From: JAHEEL01 sp963785245
Lineage (GTDB): Bacteria; Actinomycetota; Acidimicrobiia; Spongiisociales; UBA5794
DNA length: 64,000 nt
Direction: 5' to 3'
Assembly: GCA_963785245.1 (NCBI GenBank)
Contig: CAWAUO010000011.1
Span: 1-64,000, forward strand
Below the pieces are notes generated by a model. It saw only the letters and a list, made by a program, of their open reading frames with translations. It was not told the origin of the DNA and searched no databases. Position numbers and translations under genes: made by a program. Of the stretch, positions 9,066 to 16,622 are shown piece after piece; positions within the stretch are counted from its first letter, which is position 1, and every line of letters starts with the position of its first letter.

Positions 9066-10526
9066 TCAGGACGCCTCGTACGGCTGCTGCGGGTCGTGCG
9101 GCAGGTCGAGGCGGCCAATCCTGAACATCGCGTACGGTCCCGGGTAGAGCAGATTCGAGACCCGCGACGTGTAGATGTCTGCGTAGCGTTCGACCTGACG
9201 GGCGAGCAAGCTCTTGTCGGCGCCGGCCCGCATCATGAGGCCCCACGCTTCGTTGCGGAGGTGGCCGGCTTCGATCGCCAGTGGAGCAATCACGTCGTCG
9301 AGTTCGAGGAGTTCGTCCCTCGTCTCGGTGATCGCCACTGAAACATCGGGCACGTCAATCATCGGCGTCGCGTGGCCTCCACGCATTCGCAGGGAAGCCA
9401 GACGGAGAGCGCTGAGCCTGGCCTCGAGTGCCTCCTTCTGCTCCATCAGCTCGCCGAGGAGGTACTGATGCGGGAGGAACCCTTCGAGCGCCCGGATCTC
9501 CGACTCGAGCTCCTGCAGGATCAGAGCGGTCCGCCACCGCAGCAGCCCCTTCGAGAAGTGCACGTCGCCGTAGAGATGGTCGCCGACGTAGAGGATCTGA
9601 TCACCGGAGAGGCCCAGGTACTCCTCGACTAGACGGGCGTTTCCGCCGTAGAAGATCCCGTCCTTCTCGATGGAGGCAAAGTGGGGTTCGAGCAGCCCAT
9701 TGTCTTCATCCACCACCTTGTAGAGGGCGTTCGACGAGGTGAAGAAATCCGGCTTCGACGCCGAAACGATCACGGTTCCGAAAAGGTCCCGCCAGGTCCC
9801 GCCTTCGGGGAGGAACGGGTCGAACGTGTAGGTCATCATGGCATTCGCAAACGACCATTCGGAGTTCGTGATGAGCATCAGGCGCTTCCCGGCGGCCTGC
9901 TGATCGAGGAGGCTGGCGACGATGTCGCCATCGAGTGAGATGAAGCGCTCGGGGTCGGCAAGCACATCGGCCTTGAGCACTCCGTCGCGATGCGCACCGT
10001 CGACGGCCGCCCGCACCGCGTTGAAGAGTTCGCGGTAGCCGATACCGCTCGGCAGCTTCCCGGCGTCGAGGAGTTCGACGCACTGGGCGAACAGGCTCGC
10101 CTCGGACAGGGAGAACAGGGTGTTGAGAAAGACGTACCGGTCTTCGCCGAGGTCAATGAGGGTGCCGGCGTAGGAGCGCCTGAGTTCCTGGTAGTCGAGG
10201 AAGCGGGTCCCGTGCATGGCCCGGATCACCCATCCGAACCGGGTCGCTTTGAGGAGGTTTCCCAGGTCGAGGTCCATGACAAGACCGCGGCTCACGATCC
10301 CTGCGTCGAACTCCAGGAATTCGACCGGCCAGCCGATGGCGGCGAGGCGGTCGCGGGCGTGAGCGAAGGCGCGTTCCTCCCACGCCTCGGCGTGGTATTG
10401 CGTCAGGGTGTAGTCCATGTCGTACCCGATCGCCTTGATCGAGCGCATGTTCAGCGTGCGGTTGGTGAACACCCGTCGCTCGGGCGACGGATCGGGGATC
10501 AGGATCGGGTCGGTGGGCATGCCCAT
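9066..10526 (-). CDS. HAD-IG family 5'-nucleotidase-like protein
   Basis: A 486-residue HAD-superfamily protein of the cytosolic purine 5'-nucleotidase (NT5DC-like, HAD-IG) family. Motif I is IGYDMDYTL (nucleophile Asp36 and Asp38), motif II is in LMLITNSEW, and motif IV is in ILYVGDHLYGD, where the acidic pair binds Mg. Predicted activity is dephosphorylation of a nucleotide or other phosphoester; the substrate cannot be read from sequence. Two close ATGs (10526 and 10520) are possible and neither has a clear ribosome site. The longer reading frame upstream overlaps the Tad operon promoter and is rejected. Confidence 0.88.
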   Translation of the reverse strand: MGMPTDPILIPDPSPERRVFTNRTLNMRSIKAIGYDMDYTLTQYHAEAWEERAFAHARDRLAAIGWPVEFLEFDAGIVSRGLVMDLDLGNLLKATRFGWVIRAMHGTRFLDYQELRRSYAGTLIDLGEDRYVFLNTLFSLSEASLFAQCVELLDAGKLPSGIGYRELFNAVRAAVDGAHRDGVLKADVLADPERFISLDGDIVASLLDQQAAGKRLMLITNSEWSFANAMMTYTFDPFLPEGGTWRDLFGTVIVSASKPDFFTSSNALYKVVDEDNGLLEPHFASIEKDGIFYGGNARLVEEYLGLSGDQILYVGDHLYGDVHFSKGLLRWRTALILQELESEIRALEGFLPHQYLLGELMEQKEALEARLSALRLASLRMRGGHATPMIDVPDVSVAITETRDELLELDDVIAPLAIEAGHLRNEAWGLMMRAGADKSLLARQVERYADIYTSRVSNLLYPGPYAMFRIGRLDLPHDPQQPYEAS

Positions 10527-10622
10527 GAGTCTACGGACGGCAGGACCCGACACAATGCATGAGTGGCGAGAGGGAGCCACCAGTCGAACTGATCCGCCCG
10601 ATCGAGCGAACCAGCCGGTCGT

Positions 10623-10656
10623 GTTTCGCGAAATCGCGCAGTGACGCGCGCGAAAC
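10623..10656. promoter_or_regulatory. Inverted repeat upstream of the Tad operon
   Basis: A perfect 8-bp inverted repeat GTTTCGCG...CGCGAAAC with an 18-base centre sits about 20 bases upstream of the candidate -35 box of the Tad operon. It may be an operator; no regulator gene is adjacent. Confidence 0.35.
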
Positions 10657-10674
10657 AATCCCGCGCGGTGGGTC

Positions 10675-10704
10675 TTGATCGCGCCCTTCGGTTCGTGATA
10701 TCTA
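10675..10704 (+). promoter_or_regulatory. Candidate promoter of the Tad operon
   Basis: TTGATC and TATCTA are separated by 18 bases, 45 bases ahead of the ATG of the first Tad-cluster gene. This is a sigma-70-like match seen by eye only. Confidence 0.35.
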
Positions 10705-10748
10705 GTGGTCAGGCTGAGTTCGATTGGGCGGAAGACGGGGGGTCGGAT

Positions 10749-11048
10749 ATGGATCCGATGGGGCATCCTGATCTGGTCCGACTCGGGCGCACGCTCCGCA
10801 ACCGCCTCGACGACACCCTCGACGCAGAACAGGCAGCGGCCCGCGCTGCCGCCCGCAGACGCCGCACCTTGCGAGACCGACTCCTTGACTCCGAGGATCG
10901 CACCGAGCATGTCGTCCTCACAACCTCCGACGGCCAGATCCACCGAGGCGTCGTCGAAGCGGTCGGGATCGATCATGTCGTGGTGATCGACGGTCCGACC
11001 GAGCGGTTCATCGCTATCAACCACATCATCACGGTGGAGGCACGCTGA
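10749..11048 (+). CDS. Tad-operon leader protein, LSm-like C-terminal domain
   Basis: A 99-residue protein. The first half is a basic amphipathic helix (DTLDAEQAAARAAARRRRT). The second half alternates short strands, VVLTTSDGQIHRGVVEAVG and HVVVIDG, then FIAINHIITVEAR, a pattern resembling the Sm/LSm barrel. It ends with a TGATG overlap onto cpaB, so it is translationally coupled to the pilus genes. An in-frame upstream start at 10641 is less likely because ATG 10749 follows a G-rich site. No known Tad subunit matches; the LSm resemblance is inference. Confidence 0.7.
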   Translation: MDPMGHPDLVRLGRTLRNRLDDTLDAEQAAARAAARRRRTLRDRLLDSEDRTEHVVLTTSDGQIHRGVVEAVGIDHVVVIDGPTERFIAINHIITVEAR

Positions 11049-11662
11049 TGGCCATCGGGGTTCGCACCCGCAGCATCTCGATCCCGAAACCGGACACGCG
11101 GACCCTCGTCGGGATCGGCCTAGCCGCCGCAGCAGCGCTGCTCGTGCTGTGGATGACACGCCCGGTCCCGACGACGCCCATCCTCGTTGCCGGGGGCGAC
11201 CTCCCGGCTGGGACACCCATCGCGGAACTCGACGTGTCGGTCCGGTACACCCAGGACCCGACCGGAATGGTCACCGGGGACTCGCCAGGCGAACTCGCCG
11301 AGTGGGTACTCATCGCTCCGTTGGCGGCAGGCGAACCGCTCGTCCCGAGCCTGCTCCGACCCCCGGAGGTGCGAACGACGCCCGACCTTCTCGCACTCGA
11401 GATCGCTCAGGCCCACGCCGTCCTCGGGCAGATCGACCCGGGCGATCGCGTCGACATCTACGCCTCGACCTCCGAGGTCGGGCAACCGACCGAGACGAGC
11501 CTGATCGCCTCCGATGTCTACGTGGTCGATGCAACGGTTGCCGAATCCTCAGTGAACGACGACCGGGTCCAACTCCTCCTCGCCGTGGACGACGAACTCG
11601 CCGCGATTCTCACCGCAGCCATGAACGGAGGCGACCTCGATCTGGTCCGGGTGGGTGGATGA
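11048..11662 (+). CDS. cpaB: Flp pilus assembly protein CpaB/RcpC (SAF domain)
   Basis: A 204-residue protein with one N-terminal transmembrane segment (LVGIGLAAAAALLVLWM, about residues 20-37). A SAF domain follows (ILVAGGDLPAGTPIAELDV, then a GEPLVPSLL strand), and the remainder fits the RcpC/CpaB C-terminal region (IDPGDRVDIYAS). In Tad systems this periplasmic or exocellular protein helps pilus assembly. It overlaps the preceding gene by TGATG and the TadZ-like gene by ATGA, showing a tightly coupled operon. Confidence 0.88.
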   Translation: MAIGVRTRSISIPKPDTRTLVGIGLAAAAALLVLWMTRPVPTTPILVAGGDLPAGTPIAELDVSVRYTQDPTGMVTGDSPGELAEWVLIAPLAAGEPLVPSLLRPPEVRTTPDLLALEIAQAHAVLGQIDPGDRVDIYASTSEVGQPTETSLIASDVYVVDATVAESSVNDDRVQLLLAVDDELAAILTAAMNGGDLDLVRVGG

Positions 11663-12702
11663 GCGTCCGCGTCGCCACCGTCCTCTCTGCCCGTGACTGG
11701 GAACCGGGCCTCGTGTCGTACGCCAGGGAGACCGCAGAGGTGCTGATCGTGTTGCGCGCATTCCAGCCGCACGAGATCGAGCAGCACGCCGACGACATTG
11801 ACGTGGTGGTCGCCGGCGGCGAGGTGTCGTGGGTCACTCCGGTGCAGATCGCTGCGTGGCAGCGCGCCGGACTCGGCGTGCTCGGCATCCATCCTGAGGA
11901 AGACGGACCCGCAGCGTCGATACTGCGAGCGGCCGGAGTCGACGAGATTCTCCCCGACACCGCCGACGTGCGCACGATCGTCACTGCGATCCGATTCATC
12001 TCCCCGGAGTCGGGGCCCGTCGACCGGGCCGGTACCGGAACCGTCACCGCCGTCATCGGCCCGAGAGGTGCTCCCGGCACGACCGAGATCGCGGTCGGGC
12101 TCGCATGGGAGGCCGGCCGCCGATCGACGACGCTGCTGCTCGATCTTGACCTCGACGCCCCATCGATCGCGATCCGCCTCGGCCTTCCACCGCGACCCGA
12201 CATCACCGATGCCGCCGACGGGGTCCGCTCCACCGGAGCGATCGCCACCGGGGCGGTGCAGAGGTTCGGGCGCATCTCGGTGATCACGGGTTCCCACCGC
12301 ATCGGCGAGGCGCCGCTCAGGCCCGCGATGATCGACGACCTGGTTGACGCGGCCACCGTGACGTTCGACCGAGTGGTGGTCGATCTGGGAACCGGCGTAC
12401 CCGACCACCCGGTACTGAAGCGGTCCGATGCGGCGATCCTTGTAGCCGACGCCAGCGCCGTCGGCGTGGTGCGCGCCGCACACCTCGCCGCCATGTGGTC
12501 GGGTCCGCCGCCCACGCTGATCCTCAACAAAGCTGCCACCCGTGGAGACGCTGACGTCGCTGCCGCAGCGAAGGAGTGGACCGGAATCGCACCGGCGGCG
12601 ATCATCCCTGATCGCCCATCTATCCGGGCAGCATCGCTGGCGGCGAAACGGCCCGACCGTCGGCTCCGGAGGACGCTTGCACCCATCGGGGCAGTCCTAT
12701 GA
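11659..12702 (+). CDS. cpaE: TadZ/CpaE-like ATPase with atypical P-loop
   Basis: A 347-residue protein with a receiver-like N-terminal region (residues 1-115) and a MinD/ParA-fold C-terminal domain. The P-loop position reads GPRGAPGTT (134-142) and lacks the Lys residues of a canonical KGGxGKT Walker A, whereas the LLLDLDLDAP strand (Walker A' equivalent) and VVVDLGTGVPD are kept. TadZ proteins place the Tad machine at a cell pole and several are known to have degenerate P-loops. ATGA overlaps join it to cpaB and tadA. Confidence 0.85.
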   Translation: MSVRVATVLSARDWEPGLVSYARETAEVLIVLRAFQPHEIEQHADDIDVVVAGGEVSWVTPVQIAAWQRAGLGVLGIHPEEDGPAASILRAAGVDEILPDTADVRTIVTAIRFISPESGPVDRAGTGTVTAVIGPRGAPGTTEIAVGLAWEAGRRSTTLLLDLDLDAPSIAIRLGLPPRPDITDAADGVRSTGAIATGAVQRFGRISVITGSHRIGEAPLRPAMIDDLVDAATVTFDRVVVDLGTGVPDHPVLKRSDAAILVADASAVGVVRAAHLAAMWSGPPPTLILNKAATRGDADVAAAAKEWTGIAPAAIIPDRPSIRAASLAAKRPDRRLRRTLAPIGAVL

Positions 12703-13721
12703 CGCTCACCGGCACACCCCAACGGCTGGGCTTCCTCGGCGAGCTCCTCGCTGACCCAACCGTTGAAGAGATCATCGTGATCGGTGGTCACCGCACGTTC
12801 GTCGTGAGGAACGGCATCAAGGAACTGGTACCCGTGGTCGCCGACACGGCCACGCTCCGACGCTTCGCCGATCAACTCCTCGCAGGGACTGGCCGTCGAC
12901 TGGACCTGTCGTCACCCATCGTGTCGGCCCAACTCGCCGACGGGTCCCGAGTCCACATCACCGGGCCGCCGGTCACTCACACGGACCGTCTCAACATTCA
13001 GATCCGGAAGTTCGTCGTCTCGGCGACCGGCCTCGACGAACTGATCGAACGTGAGACCCTGACCCCCGCATCGGCATCCCTGCTTCGCCAAGCAATGCGA
13101 CAGGACCTCTCCCTGCTGGTCGCCGGAGCACCCGGGGCAGGCAAGACCACGCTGGTCAACTGTCTCCTGCGAGAAGTGCCTCCCGACCGGCGCGTGGTCA
13201 CTTGCGAGGAAGTCTTCGAGATCGACGCCGACTTGCCGGACATGACGCAGATGCAGACGAGGGAGGCCGGCCTTGATGGCGGCGCCGAGATCACGCTCCG
13301 GGATCTCGTGCGGGAGGCACTGCGGCAGCGTCCCGACCGGATCGTGGTCGGCGAGGTCCGCGGACCTGAAGCCCTCGACATGCTCATGGCGCTGAACGCC
13401 GGCTGCTCTGGAGTTGCGACGCTGCACGCCAACTCGGCTCGCGATGCACTTGAGAAGCTGGTGTCCTACAGCGTGCTGGCAGGGCAGAACGTTGCGATCC
13501 CGTTCGTACGACGGACGGTCGCCGCCGTTGTCGACCTGGTGGTGTTCCTCCGTCGCAACGGCAGGTTCCGAACGGTCGACGAGATCGCGTTCGTTCCCGG
13601 GCAACTCTCCGGCGAGGTCTTCACCCTCCAACAACTGTTCGAGATGGCTGCAACCGGTCTCCGCTGGACGGGCAGCACACCGGACGATCCACGGCTCGAT
13701 CCTGGAGGGTGGGCATTGTGA
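12699..13721 (+). CDS. tadA: TadA/CpaF secretion ATPase
   Basis: A 340-residue type II/IV secretion ATPase. Walker A is GAPGAGKTT (143-151), the Asp-box region is CEEVFEIDADLP, the His-box region is TLHANSARDALEKL, and Walker B is DRIVVGEVRG (near 213-222). It powers Flp pilus polymerisation at the inner face of the membrane. It is shorter than many CpaF proteins (about 400 or more residues), mainly at the N-terminus. ATGA overlap with tadZ; a GTGA overlap leads into tadB. Confidence 0.95.
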   Translation: MTLTGTPQRLGFLGELLADPTVEEIIVIGGHRTFVVRNGIKELVPVVADTATLRRFADQLLAGTGRRLDLSSPIVSAQLADGSRVHITGPPVTHTDRLNIQIRKFVVSATGLDELIERETLTPASASLLRQAMRQDLSLLVAGAPGAGKTTLVNCLLREVPPDRRVVTCEEVFEIDADLPDMTQMQTREAGLDGGAEITLRDLVREALRQRPDRIVVGEVRGPEALDMLMALNAGCSGVATLHANSARDALEKLVSYSVLAGQNVAIPFVRRTVAAVVDLVVFLRRNGRFRTVDEIAFVPGQLSGEVFTLQQLFEMAATGLRWTGSTPDDPRLDPGGWAL

Positions 13722-14524
13722 GGGGAATCGCCGCTGTCATGGCAGGGGCCGCCGCCTGGATCGTGATCTCGAGATGGGCGCCATCCGTCCGAATGCCCAG
13801 GCCCTCCATCCCCTCTCCCTGGGTGATCCCGGTGTCGGTCGCCGCCGGAGCCGCCACCGGCCTGTTCGCCCTCGGGCTTCTCGCGGTGCCGGCCGCAGCC
13901 GTCGCACTCGGTCTCCTCGCGGCGGCCATCCCTCTCGCGATCGACACAGCACGACGCAGGCGGAACCGCGAAGCGGTTGCCGAGTCGTGGCCGGACTTCC
14001 TCGCGCTGATGAGCGGCCGCATCTCCGCCGGTGCGACACTCCCGGATGCGTTCATCGCAGCGGCGCGCCGGGCACCGGACCGACTCGCCAGTGGGATCCA
14101 GGGCGTCGAGGAATCGGTGATGTTCGGCGACGGGTTTGCTCCGGCCCTTGAGCGGCTGAAGACCCAACTCGACGATCCAACGTCCGACCGGATCCTCACG
14201 ACCCTCGAGTTCGCCCATCGGTCGGGCGGTCATCGAGTTGGTGCCGTCGTCGCCTCACTCGGCGCCTCGATCTCCGACGAGCTTCGCCTCCGGCGAGCGC
14301 ACACCGCCGCCCTGACGGAGCAACGACTAACGGCTGCGGTCGCCCTGGCGGCTCCGTGGATCCTGTTGACACTGACGATCTCGACGAACCCACAGGCGGC
14401 GTCTGCCTACCGGTCTGCCACCGGAACAGCCGTCATCATCGCCGGGTTTGTCCTCACCACATTGGGTTTCGCCGCGGCGCGGCGTTCGGCCCGGCTCTCG
14501 CAGGCACCGCGGGTGATGCAATGA
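13718..14524 (+). CDS. tadB: TadB, Tad pilus inner-membrane platform protein
   Basis: A 268-residue integral membrane protein with an N-terminal hydrophobic pair, a cytoplasmic GspF/T2SSF-like domain (SWPDFLALMSGRISAGATLPDAF, then the FGDGFAPALERL region) and two C-terminal membrane spans. The GTG at 13718 is chosen because GGAGGG lies 8 bases upstream and it makes a GTGA overlap with tadA, as at the other junctions; a GTG at 13709 is the alternative. TadB pairs with TadC to form the platform on which TadA acts. Confidence 0.9.
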   Translation: MRGIAAVMAGAAAWIVISRWAPSVRMPRPSIPSPWVIPVSVAAGAATGLFALGLLAVPAAAVALGLLAAAIPLAIDTARRRRNREAVAESWPDFLALMSGRISAGATLPDAFIAAARRAPDRLASGIQGVEESVMFGDGFAPALERLKTQLDDPTSDRILTTLEFAHRSGGHRVGAVVASLGASISDELRLRRAHTAALTEQRLTAAVALAAPWILLTLTISTNPQAASAYRSATGTAVIIAGFVLTTLGFAAARRSARLSQAPRVMQ

Positions 14525-15342
14525 ACGTTGCGGTCGCTCTCACATTGGCCGCAGGAATCCTCCTGATCGCGACCGCTCGGCGAGCTACCGGCCTCAGCAA
14601 GAGGGTCGGGAGCTACCTCCGTCCAGCACCGCTGGCGGTTCACGAAGACGGCGAAACACCCGAAGGCTCCCCCGTTGCCGACGCCGGATTGAACTGGTCC
14701 GGGACCGAACTCCTGCTGCGGCGATCGGCGGCCGCTGCGACTGGTGCGATCGTCGGGATCCTCATCGCCCAGGGCGATCTCTTCGTGCAGGGCCCCGGTC
14801 GTTCGGTGTTGCCGCTCGCCGCCCTCGGTGCAGCAACCGGCTGGCTCGTGTTCGGCATGTGGCTCTCGACCAAGCGCGAGCGCCGGGCCCGCCGCCTTCG
14901 GTTTGAGCTCCCGGTTGTGACCGACGCCATCTCGCTCCACATCATCGCCGGTGAGTCGGTCGCAACCGCCCTTCAACAGCTCTCCGAGCAATCATCCGGC
15001 GTTGCATCAGACGAGATCGGGTGTGCCCTCGACGAGGTTGCCGCAGGCCGGGGCATGGCAGAGGCACTCCAACGCAACGTGCATCGCACGGCGGACCCTG
15101 AGGCAGGGCGCCTCTACACCCTCCTTGCACACGCACACGACACCGGAGGACGCCTCGCCGAGGCCCTCGGCGATCTCGGAACGGACTATCGAGCGGCTCT
15201 CGCCAGGGACGTCACGGCTGAAGGCGGGCGCCGGGCCCTTGCCACCTACGGGCCGGTCTTGGCGCTGATGGTGCCCGTGACGCTGATCTTCCTGCTGTAT
15301 CCAACGCTCGCCGGCCTTCGAAGTCTGGCCGGTGGCCCATGA
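14521..15342 (+). CDS. tadC: TadC, Tad pilus inner-membrane platform protein
   Basis: A 273-residue membrane protein with an N-terminal span, two central spans (AAAATGAIVGILIAQ and LAALGAATGWLVFGMWL), a T2SSF domain (VVTDAISLHIIAGESVATALQQL) and a C-terminal span ending in LIFLLYPTLAGL. ATGA overlap with tadB and with the next small pilin gene's possible first ATG. TadB and TadC together act as the GspF-like platform of the pilus. Confidence 0.9.
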   Translation: MNVAVALTLAAGILLIATARRATGLSKRVGSYLRPAPLAVHEDGETPEGSPVADAGLNWSGTELLLRRSAAAATGAIVGILIAQGDLFVQGPGRSVLPLAALGAATGWLVFGMWLSTKRERRARRLRFELPVVTDAISLHIIAGESVATALQQLSEQSSGVASDEIGCALDEVAAGRGMAEALQRNVHRTADPEAGRLYTLLAHAHDTGGRLAEALGDLGTDYRAALARDVTAEGGRRALATYGPVLALMVPVTLIFLLYPTLAGLRSLAGGP

Positions 15343-15356
15343 GAGAGGGGGTGAAC

Positions 15357-15512
15357 ATGTGGAACAAGGAACGAGGTTCAACCACCGTGGAGTGGTTGGG
15401 TCTGGCAACGATTGCGGTACTGGTGATCGCAATGCTATTGCCCGCGGTCCGGAGCGCAACGGCCGATGTGTGGACGAGCATCGTGTCGCAGATGACGGGC
15501 TTCTTCACCTAG
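15357..15512 (+). CDS. flp: Flp-type (class III) pilin
   Basis: A 51-residue protein with a short charged leader (MWNKERG), a G-STTVEW prepilin-peptidase site (cleavage after Gly) and one hydrophobic helix (LATIAVLVIAMLLPAV). This fits the Flp pattern G-x4-E-Y/W, with Trp replacing the usual Tyr. The start at 15357 follows GAGAGAGGGGG; an in-frame ATG at 15339 would overlap the tadC stop. It is presumably the major pilus subunit, cleaved by a prepilin peptidase encoded elsewhere, since no tadV is present here. Confidence 0.85.
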   Translation: MWNKERGSTTVEWLGLATIAVLVIAMLLPAVRSATADVWTSIVSQMTGFFT

Positions 15513-15868
15513 CCCGGGGTTCGACGATCGTGGAGTCGCTCGTGGCGACCGGCGTGATCTTCCTGCTGATCGCCATCGTCACGCAGGTGGCGTTCGTCGT
15601 GGTCGCCCGCGACACTGCGCAGACAGCGGTCGCAGCAGCGGCCCGTCGTGCAGGACGACCCGGTGCCGATCTCGCCGTGGAGCGTTCGCGTCTCACAGAC
15701 GAACTCGGTAGCGTCGTGCCGGGAGCGACTGAGGTCGTGGCAGTTCTCGAATCCGGGGGTGGTGCTATCACCGCCCGAGCGTCCATTGAGTGGTCTCCTC
15801 CGGGCCCCGACCTCATCCCGATCACGCTTCACGCGGAGGCGACCTCGCTCGTGGTGGTGCCACCGTGA
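15470..15868 (+). CDS. TadE-like pseudopilin
   Basis: The coding sequence runs to 15868 and contains RGSTIVESLVATG, another prepilin-peptidase-type site followed by a hydrophobic helix (VIFLLIAIVTQVAFVVVA). A globular part follows with paired strands ending in LVVVPP. The start is uncertain. GTG 15470 gives a 17-residue leader before the cleavage site but overlaps flp by 43 bases; GTG 15530 would start inside the motif. Length is about 132 residues from 15470. It is probably a minor pilin of the Tad pilus. Confidence 0.72.
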   Translation: MDEHRVADDGLLHLARGSTIVESLVATGVIFLLIAIVTQVAFVVVARDTAQTAVAAAARRAGRPGADLAVERSRLTDELGSVVPGATEVVAVLESGGGAITARASIEWSPPGPDLIPITLHAEATSLVVVPP

Positions 15869-16224
15869 GTGACGATCGCGGCACCGCGCTGATCGGAACG
15901 CTCGCCATCGCGTTCGTCTTCGTGCTCGTCGTGGCTCAGACGCTCATCACCGTCGGTCGTCTCGGTGCTTCCGCGGCCGAAGCAGCCGAAGTCGCAACGT
16001 ACGCAGCGCAGCACGGGGCGCGGCATGGCGATCCTGCTGATGCTCGGCGCATGGCCAACAGATTGTCCCCGGGGGCTGCTGTCGTAGCCGTCAACGATGG
16101 CGACAGCCTCTTCGTCGAGGTCCGCATCGACGTCTCCCTGGTCGGACCCGAGGGCAGCCCGCTTCGACACACCGTGACAGGTCGTGCCAGCGCACCGTAC
16201 AGCCCCTACCGGAGCCGACCATGA
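15865..16224 (+). CDS. TadE/TadF-like minor pilin
   Basis: A 119-residue protein beginning MSDDRGTALIGT, with a single N-terminal hydrophobic helix (LAIAFVFVLVVAQTLITVG) and a short globular region (RMANRLSPGAAVVAVNDG). The layout is that of TadE/TadF pseudopilins. The start is GTG, overlapping the previous stop as GTGA. It shares the short charged leader plus RG junction with flp and its neighbours, suggesting the same peptidase processes all of them. Confidence 0.78.
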   Translation: MSDDRGTALIGTLAIAFVFVLVVAQTLITVGRLGASAAEAAEVATYAAQHGARHGDPADARRMANRLSPGAAVVAVNDGDSLFVEVRIDVSLVGPEGSPLRHTVTGRASAPYSPYRSRP

Positions 16225-16239
16225 ACGAACGCGGGCTCG

Positions 16240-16620
16240 ATGCTCCCCTACCTCGGAGCACTGTTCTTCGTCGGGTTCGTGCTGCTCGGCCTGGCTTTGG
16301 ATGTTGCGTTGCTCGCCGCAACCTATCGGGAAGCGGCGGTAGCCGCCGATATGGGCGCCGAAGCCGGCGCAGCTCACGTGGAGGCCACCGCGGCCTACGA
16401 CGGAGAGTTGCGCCTGCATGAGACCGCTGCCGTCACAGCCGCTGAGACGGCCTCGCTCCGGTCGCGGCCCCGACCCGGCCGGTCCGCTGCCGCTGCAACC
16501 GACGGCATCGAGGTCTGTGTCGTGGTCACGGATCGGTTCGAGCCTCGGATCCTCGGGGCCGTCGGGATCGGCCGTGAGGGCGTCGCCGTACGGGCATGCG
16601 CCGCACCGCGCCAGGGGTAG
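16240..16620 (+). CDS. TadE/TadG-like pseudopilin, probable 5' frameshift
   Basis: A 126-residue protein starting at MLPYLGALFFVGFVLLGLA, one hydrophobic helix and then a small globular domain with a Cys pair (CVVV, RACAAP). The previous gene's stop overlaps an ATG at 16221 whose frame reads MNERG and then goes out of frame. Removing one base near 16236 would give MNERGSMLPYLG, exactly the leader style of the neighbouring pilins. Either translation restarts at 16240 without the leader, or an indel or sequencing error has split the start. Confidence 0.75.
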   Translation: MLPYLGALFFVGFVLLGLALDVALLAATYREAAVAADMGAEAGAAHVEATAAYDGELRLHETAAVTAAETASLRSRPRPGRSAAAATDGIEVCVVVTDRFEPRILGAVGIGREGVAVRACAAPRQG

Positions 16621-16622
16621 TG

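Noticed and set aside
11149..11658. N-terminal extension of the TadZ gene
   Set aside because: The frame is open but lies wholly inside cpaB, is Arg-rich, and ATG 11659 makes the usual 4-base overlap.
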